Of a DNA stretch of 13,875 nt, positions 13,480-13,875 are shown piece by piece. Both the position numbers and the translations under genes were made by a program. Each line of letters begins with the position of its first letter. The stretch's first letter is position 1. The notes below the pieces were generated by a model. That model was not told where the DNA came from, did no database searches, and saw only the letters and a list, made by a program, of their open reading frames with translations. Source of the DNA: CAZKUB01 sp964592335 (GTDB lineage: Archaea; Thermoplasmatota; E2; DHVEG-1); assembly GCA_964592335.1 (NCBI GenBank), contig CAZQEU010000043.1, positions 1-13,875 on the forward strand, read 5' to 3'.

Positions 13480-13794
13480 ATGATGGTTTCAACTACAGAA
13501 AACCTTCCAGGTAGAGAAGTAAAACAGGTACTAGGAGTTGTGTTTGGAAGCTGCGTTCAAACAAAACACTTTGGAAAAGACCTTAGAGCAGCAGGTAGAA
13601 CCCTAATCGGTGGTGAAGCAAAGGGTTATACTGAGCTAATGGAAGAAGCAAGACGTACTGCTATGCAAAGAATGATTGCTGATGCAGAAAAACTAGGTGC
13701 AGATGCTGTGGTTGGAATGCGTTATGCAACAGCCCAGACAATGGCAAGTGCCGCAGAAATAATAGCATTTGGAACAGCTGTAAAAACCTGTTAA
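13480..13794 (+). CDS. YbjQ / UPF0145 family protein (copy 2)
   Basis: A 104-residue paralogue of the YbjQ protein encoded at 12927, with the same marks: LPGREVKQVLGVVFG, HFGKDL, GGEAKGYT and KLGADAVVGMRY followed by AEIIAFGTAVK. It differs from copy 1 by two Cys (in GSCVQ and at the C-terminus) that copy 1 lacks. Because YbjQ proteins form oligomers, two linked copies could make a mixed ring. Start chosen at the first of two adjacent ATG codons, behind AAGGAGGAT. An ABC-transporter ATPase gene begins 26 nt after the stop. Function unknown. Confidence 0.9.
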   Translation: MMVSTTENLPGREVKQVLGVVFGSCVQTKHFGKDLRAAGRTLIGGEAKGYTELMEEARRTAMQRMIADAEKLGADAVVGMRYATAQTMASAAEIIAFGTAVKTC

Positions 13795-13820
13795 AAAAAT
13801 ATTATTGAGGAGAGAATAAG

Positions 13821-13875
13821 ATGGTTGCAGTTGAGGTTACAAACCTTGTTAAATATTATGGAGAAGTAAAAGCAG
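13821..13875 (+). CDS. ABC transporter ATP-binding protein, 5' end only
   Basis: The first 18 codons of a gene cut by the window edge: MVAVEVTNLVKYYGEVKA. This is the typical opening of an ABC ATPase: strand, NLVK-YG and the A-loop tyrosine, then V-A before the expected Walker A. GAGGAGAG (13807-13814) lies at a normal distance from the ATG. It follows YbjQ copy 2 by 26 nt in the same direction, so it is probably part of the same operon. Nothing can be said about substrate, and Walker motifs lie beyond the window. Confidence 0.72.
   Translation, partial: MVAVEVTNLVKYYGEVKA

Noticed and set aside
1..13875. CRISPR array, tRNA, rRNA, insertion sequence or prophage
   Set aside because: No regularly spaced repeats, cloverleaf-forming stretch, transposase or phage gene was seen on either strand. 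Gene context is ordinary chromosomal.

Overview
The window looks archaeal, most likely euryarchaeal (Thermoplasmatota-like at a guess), with an AT-rich genome. Support: an archaeal/eukaryotic-type tyrosyl-tRNA synthetase, TATA-like boxes about 25 bp upstream of likely transcription starts (including one apparently leaderless gene), GGAGG/GGTGA-type ribosome-binding sites, frequent TTG starts, a membrane-anchored protein with LEA14/WHy repeats, and a CorA of the archaeal type. The lineage below phylum cannot be fixed from this sequence. No rRNA, tRNA, CRISPR, insertion sequence or prophage gene was seen, and coding density is high.

Layout. (1) 12-1061 (+): tyrS, overlapping tail-to-tail by 14 bp with (2) 3132-1048 (-): an ABC exporter, ATPase followed directly by its 460-residue permease. 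(3) 3725-3189 (-): a CrtZ-like di-iron hydroxylase with all four histidine boxes, divergent from (4) 3799-5040 (+): a secreted or anchored protein with three LEA14/WHy domains behind a strong TATA box. (5) 5481-5059 (-): a ribbon-helix-helix plus coiled-coil regulator, divergent from (6) 5636-9619 (+): a tight five-gene membrane operon of MscS channel, CorA transporter, two tandem DUF2238/YjdF-like membrane proteins and an HPP-family membrane protein. Gaps are 13-16 nt or ATGA overlaps. Mechanosensitive channel, divalent-cation transporter and small integral membrane proteins together suggest ion or osmotic homeostasis.

(7) 9754-13875 (+): a second probable operon opening behind a promoter with a 20-bp near-palindrome. 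Its first gene is a 971-residue surface protein: signal peptide, peptidase-MA-like domain with an altered zinc motif (HEIAD), TIM-barrel glycosidase-like domain, two membrane helices, lipocalin-like domain and C-terminal carbohydrate-binding-like domain. It is followed at short spacing by a two-helix membrane protein, a YbjQ (UPF0145) protein, a small ribbon-helix-helix-like plus zinc-ribbon protein, a second YbjQ protein, and the first 18 codons of an ABC-transporter ATPase cut by the window end.

Most unusual are the multi-domain surface protein with two apparently degenerate enzyme domains and its operator-like promoter, the diverged tandem DUF2238-like pair, and the YbjQ / zinc-ribbon / YbjQ / ABC arrangement.
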